The position numbers and the translations under genes were made by a program. Shown one piece after another: positions 52,766 to 64,000 of a DNA stretch of 64,000 bases. The stretch is taken from assembly GCF_021347895.1 (NCBI RefSeq), contig NC_067125.1, positions 24,221,621 to 24,285,620 on the forward strand. Direction: 5' to 3'. The DNA is from Acanthochromis polyacanthus (lineage: Eukaryota; Chordata; Actinopteri; Pomacentridae). The notes beneath the pieces were generated by a model. The model did no database searches, had not been told where the DNA came from, and was given only the letters and a program-made list of their open reading frames with translations. The stretch's first letter is position 1; each line of letters begins with the position of its first letter.

Positions 52766-53519
52766 CGTATATAGCAGCTTTTTAAAACCTTAATTAGGTT
52801 CAACAGTGTGTTTTTTATTCAATAATGCCAGTAAAAATACAATATAAAGCCATTTAAGTTTCAGAAACAAGCAGCCGAACCTTCACATGCTTTTACTGCA
52901 GTTTTAAAGTTAATAAAACGATTCTATCAAACTGTTGTCTGTCATCTGTCATCTTTTTTACTCACCAGGCCGACAGAAAACTAATAAACAAGGAAGCGGG
53001 AGATGCTGAAACCCAAACATTCTCAAATAAAAACTTCAAAAATCAGTCAGTTTATTTAGTTTCTATTCATGTTTTCTTTGTGCAGCTGCTCTAAATGTGA
53101 GTGACGGTGCGTTCACTGTCACTGAACAAAACTGACTCTAAAAATCAAAACAGGTTTGTTCATCTCCTAATATTTACTGATGCTTCCTCCAGCAGCACCA
53201 TAAACACCTGAGAGGACGTTCGGCTGGTAGGAAACACGAGGTGAGAGGAAAAGAATCCTCCCGCCTTTAAATTTTTCACTTCCAACCCGGATGCCAACAG
53301 CAGCACCAATGTTTGGATGTTCTCAGTGTTCATCGGCCATCTGTCTCCGACTCTAAATCTAAATGTGATGCAACACTTGCAGACCGCATAATCCCCCAAA
53401 AAACATGCTGGCCTTGACTTCTCTCGGGATCCTGTTGCCAAAACACAATCTTTAACTCCTAAAATGTTCATATTGGAGCACCACAAACTCCCCACGAAAG
53501 ATCAGAAAAACCAGACTGA

Positions 53520-54290
53520 AGTTATGAAGCCACCTCAGGATGCTTCTGACCAGAAACACAGTAAAAAAACAGATTTACTTCTGTTCCCTGAATGCCTCAT
53601 GCTACAGTAGAAGCTAACTGGAGCACAGAAAAGCTTCTAGTCTCCACTAGATAACATTTTAGATTGAAAACAGTGAAATAAGGTCCTCTAATATCAAATT
53701 AATCCAAACTGAAAGCATTTTTTCATCTATGCGAGTTGTTTTCTTTGAGTAAAGTCCGCTAAACACCTCACATGCAGGCTACAGTAGAGACTAAGCGCAC
53801 AGAGAAGCTTCTAGTCTCCACTCAGTTCCTGTGGCGTCTCACTAAGCTATGAGATCGAATTTTAGCTTGAAAACAGTGAAATATCAGATTTACCCAAGCA
53901 ATGTGACGAAACATTAAAAAAAGACAAAAAACTAATTTTACAGACTGCTAATGCACAAACCTGTATCAAAGTTAGACTTCTAGTCTCCTTAAACGCTAAA
54001 TAGAAATGATGTCGCAGCAGAAATGCTTCACTTGTTGAACATCTGCTTATCAATAGGCTCAACAATTTACATATGTTCCCTAAATGTCTCACATTCATGC
54101 TACATGAGAAGCTAACTTGTACACAGAGAAGCTTCCAGTCTCCACTCATTGGCCGATGCATTTCAGTAAGCTATGAGATCAAATTTTAGCTTGAAAACAG
54201 TGAAAAAGTGTTCGAATATCAGATTCACCCAAGTGATTTCATCTACGTAGGCTTTTTTCTATTAGCATAGCATTGTAAACGTCTGTATTA
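53520..54290. repeat. array C, first cluster
   Basis: 'cagagaagcttctagtctcc' variants at about 53627, 53802 and 54123, with 'cctcacatgcaggctacagt', 'gctatgagatcaaattttag' and 'ttgaaaacagtgaaata'. Units of about 175-320 bp. Confidence 0.85.
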
Positions 54291-55519
54291 AGGTCAATCA
54301 TGATCATTTAACTGGGGAAAGCCAAAATTATGATTCATATTTCTTTTATTGTGCAGCCCTAGACAGAAAAGAAGCAGCAGAGGTTTAGATATCTTGACTT
54401 GAGAGTCACAAAATGTTCTGTTGTCAGGCTGAATGTTATGTAGTTCTACTGTCTGGTAAACTGACTTCAATCTTCACCTCTTGTCGATGCAAAATGTAAC
54501 TAAACATGCACCCAAAATGACTCTCTTTAATGCACGTTTACTCATCAATAGACACTATAATTTATATTCCCCATTACAAGCCTCAAAGCTGAGCTACGAA
54601 AACGATCACAGATAAAAAAAACTAGATTTGCAACGCCGGTGGCAAGAAAGAAAAAGCACAAACTGGTTAAAAATAGCAGCACACACTCAAGTTGTGGTCT
54701 TTTGTCTGAGCCTGTTGCCGTAACGACACCAGCAATGACAGAAGAAGCCCAGAGGAAGAGCGCAGCGTGGGATCATCAGGCCCGAAGGCCGACACAGGCG
54801 GTAAATATTTAATGCTGCCCCGAAACCAACACAGGCTCTACCGATACCCCGCCGAAAGGTTCCTGCTGCAGGTGAACGAAAACAAAGCAGCAAAGTGTGC
54901 ACAATTAGAGCTATTTTGGTGTTTCTTGCAGGTTTGATGTGATAAATTCAACAGTTTTCAGTGCAGTGAGGGTTTGAACGCATCAACACACACCCTCCAC
55001 TGCTGCTTCATGCATGTCTGTGTGTTTTTCCTCTCGTCTTCACCTCTTCGCCCAGTGCCCCACTTTGAGAGCTCTTCAATAATACAGCAGCGGCGCACAA
55101 AGGAAATCAGAGACACACAAACTCGCTGTTAGCTCGGTGTGTTTGAATGTCCTCAACCCCTGAAGCCGCCACCATGCAACGAGGAGTTTGACTCAACGCC
55201 ACAACAAACGCTAACTGACGCCCCAAGCCTTGCCGGGTGATTCCCCGGCAGGGTGGAGTTCGACGATGAGATTCAATCAGGATGAATTCAGTTAGAGAAG
55301 TTAACGAGCTCCGAAAACATTCCACGCTTCCACCGGCCAAATATTAGGAATCTGTAACTGTGAGAAGCAGCTGAAGCTTCCTGAGCCTCCAAATCATTAA
55401 AATCCAAACAGTTTACTGCATTTTAGCTTCCAAATCAACTTTTATTAATACAGACAGTAGAATGGAACCAGAACATAAAATAGGAAGTGAACCTAAACCA
55501 ATATGGCTTCAATAAGGAC
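54291..55519. other. actn4: intron 1 segment
   Basis: No element recognised. A small hairpin, TGCCGGG-6 nt-CCCGGCA, lies at 55231-55250. Confidence 0.4.
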
Positions 55520-56311
55520 CAGTGTTTCCCCTACCATTATATTAGGGGGGCGCCCCGCCCCCCCAACGGCACCCCCCGCCCCCCCAGAAGGTCAAGTTAA
55601 ATTAAAATAATTGTTACTTTTTTACACGCAAACTTTAGTTTTCCTGCATAAAGGCCGCTCCACATGCTGTCCTTACAGCACTCGCTGCAGCACTCCACTG
55701 TGTCTACTCCCCCCTCCCTCCGTCTTGTAAACAGTCACACTGCCCCCCACCCCACAGTCACCACACACACAAACACTAGTTTGCAGTGGCGCGTCTCGTG
55801 TTTTACTTTCTACAACAAACTACGGCCAAAATATAGAGTTATTTCAGCCATAAAATAAAGAAGCAGAAGAAAAACCACCTCTGATGACAGTGACGTGCGC
55901 CATGAGGTAATTACGACCGTATAGCGGGGCCATGTGTTGTTGTTGTTCTCAATCGTGTAGGAGTGTTAAAAATGAAAAGAGAATGAAGGGAAGTGGGACC
56001 CGCGATGAAACTTCATAGAGATTAAAAAAAAATGAAGACGCTCTTTTTAACTGCATGACTTCTTATGATGCACAATTGGTCCTTTGAGACGACGTCTGTC
56101 GTAATATTGGGCCTAAAATAAATAAAGTATTATTATTATTATAAAATAATTAGATGAAGCCTTTCAACCACCGTAACGTAAAAATGGGCTAAAAATGATT
56201 CACACGCTCAATAAGTGGTACAAAATGGTGAAAATTATATATTTTACAACAACCGACGCGAAAACACCCCCCCCCCCCCCCCCCAAGGCACCAATCCTAG
56301 GGGAAACACTG
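55520..56311. mobile_element. hAT-like element with 5-bp target duplication, second family member
   Basis: The ends CAGTGTTTCCCCTA and TAGGGGAAACACTG are perfect 14-bp inverted repeats. The flanks are aggac on both sides (55515-55519, 56312-56316). 792 bp, with C-rich text just inside the left end and a C18 run near the right end. No transposase frame. Same terminal type and same 5-bp duplication length as 8624-10124. Confidence 0.88.
56267..56284. repeat. C18 homopolymer
   Basis: Uninterrupted run of 18 C, just inside the right end of the hAT-like element. A likely sequencing or assembly-sensitive spot. Confidence 0.95.
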
Positions 56312-56489
56312 AGGACTCTTAAACTTTGCATTTATTCAACCAGCTAAGCTGCTAAAAAAAATCAGCTATAATCAAAAATACACTGTAGAGCTCTCCAAAC
56401 CCATCAAATCTACCAGATTTAAAAGGCTAGATATCTTAAATTGTTGTAAAAATCACCATGTACCATATAGGAACTCCAGAAACAAACAG

Positions 56490-57240
56490 AATCTCACTGT
56501 GTTTTTAATTTTCCCAACGTCCTTGAACTAATCATTTGCAACAAGCAGTTTTACTATGACAAATTAACTAAATCTAGGCTTAAAAATCGTGATATTTCAT
56601 CATAAGGCAAAAATGAATTATTTGCACCAGATTCTGTCAAAATCAAAAAATTCTGCACCCCTCCACACAATCAAAAAGCTACAAATGACCTGGATAAAAC
56701 CAACAGCTACAGGACTAAAATTCAGAGTTTTCGTTTCATCGGTGTTTCCACAGAGAAAAGAGGAAAATCAAACCTACTGGATTGACAAAATAAATGTTGC
56801 TTAAATTCACGAGATTTTGTTGAAAATCACTTCATTCTACATGCGTCTATTTTTTTTTAATCACAAAAAATAGACCATCTGAAGTAAACGATAAAAATTC
56901 TGCTTGAGTATGAATTTTCCAACAGTCCTTGAATGAATCATGCGTCATTCTGTGGTGAAATTCGGCTTAAATTCATGACATTTCATCAACATCACTTCAT
57001 TTGGTGTTTCTCAATTCAAAAATTCACCAAAAATGAATCACCTGCAGTAACTAAATCCTCTAAAAAAATGAAAAAATTCTGCAGCTCTCAGAGGAACTTA
57101 GAAACTATGACCGAGTCAGCTGAGATCAACAGACATTTAACAAAAAAATCAGGGAGTGTTCAGGTTGAACTGCAGGCTGTGTTTACACAGAGCAGACAAC
57201 AAAAGAAGAAAATCAAAGCTGCAGGATCAATAAAATAAAC
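56490..57240 (+). repeat. array D, direct copies
   Basis: Two diverged units sharing 'ttttccaacagtccttgaat', 'ttcatgacatttcatcaa', 'gctgagatcaacagacattt' and 'ttgaactgcaggctgtgttt'. Another copy is at 63735-64000, and inverted copies lie at 61365-61480 and 62035-62460. Confidence 0.8.
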
Positions 57241-57710
57241 AGCATGGCTCAGAAACAGTGAACAGAGGACCAAGTTGTTGAAGATATATCCAGCATAATG
57301 AAACATCTTTCTACTGATGATGAGCAGAGACTCAAAACTGGACAATTTTTTTTTCAGAATGACTCAAATTGTCCATAATGACTAAAAATTGCAATTTTAA
57401 AACATCTTGAATAATTTGACTAATTTCAATCAATTTTGGAGAGTTTTTAAGTGATTTTGATCGACAGTAATTTGATCGAGTAATTTTTGACCATTTAATG
57501 TAACTTGGGCCAATTTTGCACATATTTTTATTACTGTGGACAACTCAAGATATTTTAGACAAATTTTGAGTCATTTTGGACAATTTTAGACTGACAGAAG
57601 AAAAATCATATCTACTGGATCAATAAAATAATTGCAGCACGGCTCAGAAACAGTGAACAGAGGAGCAAGTAGTTGGAAGATGCATTCAGCATGAAGAAAC
57701 ATCTTTCTTA
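57240..57710. repeat. ~370-bp spaced direct duplication
   Basis: 'ggctcagaaacagtgaacag' then 'aggagcaagt' and 'catgaagaaacatctttct' occur at about 57246-57315 and 57640-57710. Between them is a 'gacaattttgagtcattttg'-type degenerate repeat. Confidence 0.75.
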
Positions 57711-58839
57711 AATAATTAATTTCCTGTATTTTTAACACCTCTAGACACGTTTTTTGCACAGCATATATTCAAAATGTCTTTTTTATGATTTATGCTACAC
57801 AGAAGACATTTTTGACTTCTCCCTATTTCTAGTCGTGGTTTTTCTGTTTGCATAAAGGTGCAGGACTTCATTTTGCAGAGAAAAAATGAGTAAGAATGTG
57901 ACAGGAGCAGAAAACGCCCGGGGCCAAATGTCAAATACATGCTTATCTGTACAAGAACAAACTATTATCTGATGGAGGAAAGGTAAATATTATCCAGCAG
58001 CTGCATAAAGCCGACGATATCCAGCTGGAAACTCTGCGTTTGGGTCAGAATACACGTGCACTTTGTATTTCACCCACAACACAACGCTTTCCTGGTGCGT
58101 TTAAAGCAGGTCGATGCAGAGCTGCAGACGGAGAGGCAGCCACGGCGTTAAACCCCCATCCAGACCAACATGCCCTCCAGATGTCTGCAGCCCCAGATGT
58201 AGCTTCAGCCTTTTGTTACTGGCGCTTGTTGGGTTTTTTTGTTTTTTCTTCTGCCTCACACACCCCAGAGGGAGAAGAACCTGTCTAGGTGTGGCCATGC
58301 GAGCACAAATCCATCCAGCTTTACTCCACACAGCGAGAATATAAGCGTCTGGATGCACTAAAAACACCAAAACGCACAAATCTGCACCTCTGTTTATTAT
58401 AAAATTCTAATTGTTTGCACATTTCTATGAACCTGTGAGACATCTGAAGGTTTGTTTCCTCTTTAACCTTTAATTTCTAATCATAAGCTCACAAAGGCCT
58501 CGTTTTCAGCGTTTCTGAGCTCAACTAATCATATCTGTGCCCCCCACCTCTGCATCCGTGTCAGACGTGGATATAATCTGGTCATGTGAGCTGGATGTAA
58601 TCTGGCGTGGGGTCGTCTTCCTCCGCCAGATGTTGGTCTCCAGAGGACGACCAGATTGAGGACAACCTCCGAGAACAAAATAAACTCGGCTACAAGTGCT
58701 GACAGGTTTGTTCCACGCTCGGATATCACGACAGCTGCTCATAAAAACACAAAGTGCTGCCTGAATACTCCGAGTTACAGGTAGGAGAGAACGCAGCAGG
58801 TTAAAGGGTTTACCTGTGATTAAAAAAAGCAATGAGGGC
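57711..58839. other. actn4: intron 1 segment, nothing recognised
   Basis: Average composition; frames at 58040-58379 overlap on both strands and lack recognisable domains. Confidence 0.4.
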
Positions 58840-59860
58840 AACATGATTTTACAGATGTTCCCTAAGCGCCTCACATGCAGGCTACAGTAGAAGCTGACTT
58901 GTGCACAGAGAAGCTTCTAGTCTCCACTATACGATCAAATTGTAGTTTGAAAACTGTGAAATAACAGATTTATCCAAGCAATGTCACGAAACATTAAGAA
59001 AGGCAATGATTTGGGTCAAAAAGCTAACTCTACAGACAATATTTTTGGTTCATTTTCACCTTTAAATAAACAGGGCTCTGCTATATTTCTGCTAATGCAC
59101 AAATCTGCATCAAAGTTAGACTTCTAGTCTCCTTAAACGCTAAATAGAAATAATATTGTAGCAGAAACGCTCCACTTGTTGAACATTTGTTAAGCAATAT
59201 GCACCACAATTCACAGATGTTCCCTAAACGCCTCAGGATACAGTAGAAGCTAACTTGTACACAGAGAAGCTTCTTGTCTCCACTCTGTTAATGCAGCATT
59301 TCAACAAGCTATGAGATCAAATTTTAGTTTGAAAACAGTGAAATAAAGTGTTCTGACATCAGATTTACCAAAGTTGAATCAGGGGATTTTATCTACATGG
59401 GCGTTTTTCTATTAGCAAAACATTTTAAATGTCAATGTCACAGTCAATCATGTTTCTACATCTGTAAGAAGCCAAAATAGTGATTATTATTAGATTAAAT
59501 GTGCAGTCCTAGTGCACCTCCTAGATGCAAAACATAAATACCATGCAGGCTACAACAGAAGCTAGCTATATGCACAGAGAAGCTTCTAGTCTCCACTCAG
59601 TTACTGCAGCAGCTCAGACTGATATAACATCAAATATTAGTTTGAAAAGAGTAAAATACAGGCTTCTAATGTCAAATTTATATACGTTGAAACAAATGTT
59701 ATCTATATGAGTTGTTTTACTTGATTAGCAACACTACATTAGAAGTTAACTTGTGTACAGAGAAGCTTCTAGTCTCTACTCAGTTACTGCAGCAGCTCAG
59801 ACAGACTGTAGACCAAAAACTAGTTTGAAAAGGCTGAAATGAAAGGCTGCAATGTGAAAT
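58840..59860. repeat. array C, second cluster
   Basis: 'cagagaagcttctagtctcc' variants at about 58906, 59261, 59575 and 59757, with the same neighbouring phrases as 53520-54290. Confidence 0.85.
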
Positions 59861-61340
59861 TTACCAAAGCTAAAACCATTTTAAAACATCAAAATAACAA
59901 TAAATCATGCTCCTATAATGGTTGGAAGACAAAATTGTGAATAATGTTCAAATAATTCTGCAGCAGAGGTCAATATATCCTAACTTAAAAGCCACAAAAC
60001 ACTGTTTATTTTCCTGATAATGACCGGTAAACTGACCTTCATATGTAATAATCTGTCAAGTTCACCTTTAATGTATGTAAATAGATCAAAAATTAAACCA
60101 AGAGTTGAAGTATCTGCAGCATTAAACGATGTGGAAGCTTTAAAAAAGAAAATTACGCTCAGTTGTGCAACTCTGAGCAACAACAAAAGCCCATAAATAA
60201 ATATAACTAGATCTCTGTGCACCATAGAGCTGCTGTTTATAGGGCGCTGTAGTGCTGATGGTGTAGGCGATGCTCGTCTATCTATAGCCTCCTCTGCTCA
60301 AACTGCCCCAGCGAGGACTTCTATTCTACTGATCAAATTTTCATTGAATCGCTCTCTCAGGTGCGGGACGACAGCGGCGCTCTGAAGCGGTCGTTTCTAA
60401 ATATAAAGCAGATCTCAGCGCTTCGGCCGATGCACGTGTGAAGAAGATCTGCAGCCATGGAGACCAGAGAGAGCTGCAGAAACCAAACAACGTTCATAAT
60501 CACAGCAGCGGTGATGCTAATAATCCATCTGTTAGCTGTGGAGGAGATAATGCAGTGAAACCCCAAATTTCTGGAGAAAGATGGTGCATTTCTGCTGTGG
60601 TGGATTCACTGTTGAAGCTTAATTAGACTCCTACAGACAGACAGAGGAGGTGATCGACTGGGATCCTGTTTAAACACCACTGAGGTCCTTATATATGAGC
60701 AATTTGTTAAAAAGTCTGTTTGCTTTGTGTTGAACGAAGCTGGACAACTTTAACCCCACCATTTGTTTAACTGTTCACTGTTTCCCAGGACAAGCACATC
60801 TAAAACACACATCGCCTCTATTCTGCTGCTTTCCTGCAAACAAGAACACAATCCGACGATCAAAACCGCTCCACCCAAAACACACCAACGTTGTGGAAAA
60901 AGGTAGAAATCTACTGGCATGAGACAACAACGTGGGGAAAACACGAGATCTTTCTGACAGATTACACAGTTTTGATTTGTAACTTCTTAAAGTCGAGCTT
61001 CAGTTTGGGATTTACTGTTTAATAGATTTACAAATGTGCAACGGAGCATTACAACATGTGCTGTATCCCAATGCAGTGAGATAAGAGGAAAACATGAACT
61101 GATCTGAAGATGTATTTAGTACATTTTCATAGAAGAAGAATGAGAAGAAGAACAACAAAAAGTAGGAGGAGGAGAAGAAGAACAAAAAGTAGGAGGAGGA
61201 GAAGAAGAACTAAAAATGCTGCTTTTCTGCAAAACCCAACTGCCAAACGTCATTTTTCAACATAATTTTGTTCAAGCTTCATGCATTTATTTTTTGGCTC
61301 CTTCTCATAGTAGCTGGAAAAAACACTGATGCGTTACAAT
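59861..61340. other. actn4: intron 1 segment
   Basis: 60240-60480 has more CpG than its surroundings but no recognised exon. 61130-61215 is a GA-rich patch with a repeated 'agtaggaggaggagaagaag'. Confidence 0.4.
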
Positions 61341-61480
61341 TTACATTTCTATTCATTTTATACTTTTAATTTGTAGTTTTATTCTCATTTCCTCTCTGCT
61401 ATGTGTAAACACTGCCTGCAGTTCAGCTGAATAATCCTGAACATTTATTACGTGACTGTTGGTTGCAGCTGAATCATTAA
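61341..61480 (-). repeat. array D unit, inverted
   Basis: The minus strand reads 'cagctgaactgcaggcagtg' then 'tttacaca', matching the direct copies near 57165. In translation both give a short ELQAVFT phrase, which is coincidental to the shared DNA. Confidence 0.65.
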
Positions 61481-62034
61481 TAACTTTATATTTACGCAAA
61501 GAAGTGAAGAATTTTTTGTTTTTTACAGAATCTAGATCGAGCAAATGGTTAATTTTTGGCTTTTTTTTTTTTTACTGAGACATGTAGAATAAAGAGACTT
61601 TGTTGACATTTCACGATTGTGAGCTTAATAATGGTTAATTTCCCTGACAAAACACATCACACGAGTTTTAAATCTGATGATCATCTGTTTTTACAGTTTC
61701 TGGCTGATAAACAAACCTTTCATTTCCATTTCGGGGTTCAGAAGGTTCAGCATTAGTCAGAAAATCATCTAAAAAAAAAAACAAACAAAAATAACGTATG
61801 TGTCCATAATTATCACTGTTATCTGTACAGCGAGAACACAGACGATTGTTTTCCATTAACGGTTTATTATAAAAGTGGAAAAACTGAACTCTTTAGATGT
61901 TTGGCCGACAGAAGACTCTAAATTTACATCAACATGAAGCAGAAACGTTTCGCATTTTCACTGAAGAAATGGATTAAATTATTAGTCGTGTATCACGTTA
62001 GATAAAAACACCGAAATACCGAACAGGAACGTGA

Positions 62035-62460
62035 AAATAAGCAGAATTGTACCCAACAGAACGACATGTGAGGAGTTCAGGAACTGTTGGAAAATTGGAA
62101 ATCAGACAGAATTTATAGTTTTTTTTACAAGAAATGGCTTATTTTTAGTGATTGTTTTTAAACGAGACATGAGTAATATAGCGATTTTGATGAAATCTCT
62201 TATTTTGTTGATGAAATCCCCAAACTATTCCAAGGTAACGACACGGGATTCATTCAAGAACTGTTGTGAAATTGAAAATCAGACAATTTATAGCTTATTT
62301 CAGAACCTGGTGACTGCACATAGGTTATTTTTAGTGTGTTTTTTTTTATGGGAAAATTTCATTATTTTCAGCCATAATTGCCCAACAAAAAGATACGTGA
62401 CTCATTCAAGGACTGTTGAAAAGTTGAAAATCAGCCGTTTGTTTCTGTCTTTGTCGTTTT
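62035..62460 (-). repeat. array D units, three inverted copies
   Basis: 'gttggaaaattggaaatcag' and variants at about 62086, 62263 and 62409 are the reverse complement of the 'ttttccaacagtccttgaa' start of the direct units. They create a chance plus-strand frame of 143 codons with three internal repeats. Confidence 0.75.
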
Positions 62461-62849
62461 AGTTCAGTTGCTAGGTCTTTAAACAATCCACTGGAAGGTT
62501 TCTTGGGTTCAGGTGATTTAACTTCACGTCGTCTTTAAATTATAAATATTAACAGAAGAGCTGCTGAACTCTGGGAACTCATGAAAGACGTTTTATCGAC
62601 TGATCAATCGTTTGATTAGTTCTGAGGATTTTCCAGAAGTTCTTCCTGCTAGTTGGGAATAAATTCGGGGACTTTGAAACTTTTGAAGTGAAGTTTTCCT
62701 TCTAAACTCGACGCTGAAACGTGGTGATGTGAGATAACAGAGTCCTGCCAGCTGATTCAAGGTCAGCTGTGGGAAAGCCCTCTGCCTCAGCTGACCGGGA
62801 CCCAGGATCGGCTCAAACAACGATTCAGTCGGTGCAGCAGGAATGTTTC

Positions 62850-63350
62850 CTCTCTCTTTCCTCCCCTTTGTCTCGGCCGTTGGCGGCGGTGGGAGACATT
62901 CGGGGGGAAACATTCCTTTGGTGGCCTATTCTAGCCGCTGGGCCGGTGGGAGGGGGCTCGGCCTGGAGGGGGCGGGGTGGCCTGTTTTTTAGCCCCACAT
63001 GAGGGGAAAAAGAAAAGAGGAGCTGGGGGTTTGCAGGATTGCAGATGTGGTCGGAGCAGTGGGAGTCGGAGTTTCCAGCCGGAAGCGGCGGCGCCCGAAC
63101 GCTGCTCCAAGTATTTGTTTGCAGAGTCGCTCAAACTTCACCGTCCAATCGAAGCGCTCTTTACTGCTGCGACATCGGTCAGCTGCAGGCCGTTGGAATA
63201 ATGTGTTCGTCCTTCACACACATCTCTTCACGGTCTGTTTCCCCTCGGCCGTCTTTGTGAGCAGGTTTTGGACTCGGGTTCGTCTGGAAGTCATCAGATC
63301 CCGGACCCGACCGGAGCTCTCCTCCTAATCGCTCTCCAGATTAGCACCCG
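62850..63350. promoter_or_regulatory. GC/CpG-rich promoter- or enhancer-like block
   Basis: The most GC- and CpG-rich 500 bp in the window. It contains a GC-box run (ggagggggcggggtgg near 62960), an ETS-like core ccggaagcgg (63079), a CCAAT box (gtccaatc near 63143) and two TEAD-like motifs (ggaatg near 62841, cattcc near 62910). No exon with recognisable protein lies in it on either strand. It could be an actn4 intronic enhancer or alternative promoter, or the promoter of an unseen transcript. Confidence 0.5.
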
Positions 63351-63734
63351 GCTATTGTGCATAGTTACAGGGATTAGCGGACGGCGTTTCCCTCTGATGA
63401 ATTGAAATTGGCAACAATGGAGACGAAGAATTTCCTCTTGGTCGGCCGCCAGCGAGCGTGTTGATGGTTAGCTTCAAGTCAGACCTCGAAGTGTTTCCTC
63501 CGTAAACATTAGAAGAAACATTCTGGAAAAATCACCTCTGCAGCCCTTGAATTGATCCCAAACAAGCAGGAAGAGCCTCTGATAAACGCCCAGAGCTCAC
63601 ATGTCGTCTGTAAATTGTAAATATTAACAGAACAGCAGCTTAAGTTTAACCACCTGAACCCAAGAAATATTCCAGCGGATTATTTAAAGACAAAATAACT
63701 GAACTAAAATGACAAAGACAGAAACAAACATCTG

Positions 63735-64000
63735 ATTTTTAACTTTCCAACAGTCCTTGAACAAATCATGTGTCATTCTATTGGGAAATCTGGTTTAAAT
63801 TCATGACATTTCATCAAAATCACTTCATTCTACATGTCTTAATTTAAAAAAAACACCATTTACAGTACGTAAATTCTGTAAAAAACTAAAAAAAAATTTG
63901 TAGTTAACAAAACTGAGCAGTTATGACAGACTAAGCTGAGATCAACAGACATTTAACTAAAATTTGGGGTGTTTTCAAGTTGAACTGCAAGCTGTGTTCA
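63735..64000 (+). repeat. array D, direct copy at the window edge
   Basis: It contains 'ttccaacagtccttgaacaa', 'aaattcatgacatttcatca', 'gctgagatcaacagacattt' and 'ttgaactgcaagctgtgttc' in the same order as 56890-57180. It is cut by the window end. Confidence 0.85.

Noticed and set aside
53160..53495. 111-codon minus-strand frame
   Set aside because: No recognised domain, no repeat of a known family, and no splice signals; probably chance.
62031..62462. 143-codon frame with three internal protein repeats
   Set aside because: The repeats follow three inverted family D DNA units; no start context, domain or splice signals.
62593..63328. Candidate first exon in the GC-rich block
   Set aside because: Frames on both strands overlap and none resembles the alpha-actinin N-terminus or another known protein. 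Treated as regulatory only.

Overview
This window looks like nuclear DNA from a ray-finned fish, probably a percomorph teleost. The evidence is vertebrate-type split exons of one gene, a Tc1-like transposon with its typical transposase, several hAT-type and TTAA-target (piggyBac-like) miniature elements, fish-type LINE tails ending in 'gattaataaagt', and AT-rich introns full of local tandem repeats. There is no bacterial-style gene organisation. Almost all the short open frames that can be translated here are chance frames or repeat-derived.

The only protein-coding gene I can support is actn4 (alpha-actinin-4) on the minus strand. Seven consecutive exons (2 to 8) lie between 14086 and 2619 and encode 219 codons, equivalent to about residues 55-273 of human ACTN4. 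This is nearly the whole tandem calponin-homology actin-binding domain. A second, alternative copy of exon 8 lies at 1067-1152. All junctions are GT-AG, all phases match, and exon lengths (115, 120, 87, 88, 79, 82, 86 bp) equal those I recall for vertebrate alpha-actinins. Paralogue-diagnostic residues ([47 protein letters not shown]) point to ACTN4 rather than ACTN1. Exons 9 onward lie below position 1. Exon 1 was not found, so intron 1 probably runs from 14087 past 64000.

Layout. 1-8 kb: exons 8', 8, 7, 6, 5 and 4, with a degenerate ~30-bp AT-rich minisatellite seeded in most of their introns. 8.1-13.5 kb (intron 3): a Tc1-like element split by two separate hAT-type insertions, each with recognisable terminal inverted repeats and target duplications; one carries a (GT)53 microsatellite. 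13.5-14.1 kb: exons 3 and 2. 14.1-64 kb (intron 1): no coding exon recognised. It holds a succession of local, diverged tandem arrays (units about 150-530 bp), two copies of a ~535-bp TTAA-flanked miniature element, a poly-A-tailed retrocopy with 9-bp target duplications, a ~640-nt polypurine tract, a hAT-like element expanded by an internal minisatellite, a hAT-like element with a C18 run, and a GC-rich promoter/enhancer-like block near 62.85-63.35 kb.

I found no CRISPR, tRNA, rRNA or viral gene, and no new multi-gene system. The most interesting items are the alternative exon 8 pair, the nested transposons dated by their target duplications, the TTAA element with a perfectly conserved 20-bp GC palindrome, and two insertions whose pre-insertion sites survive in neighbouring tandem-repeat units.
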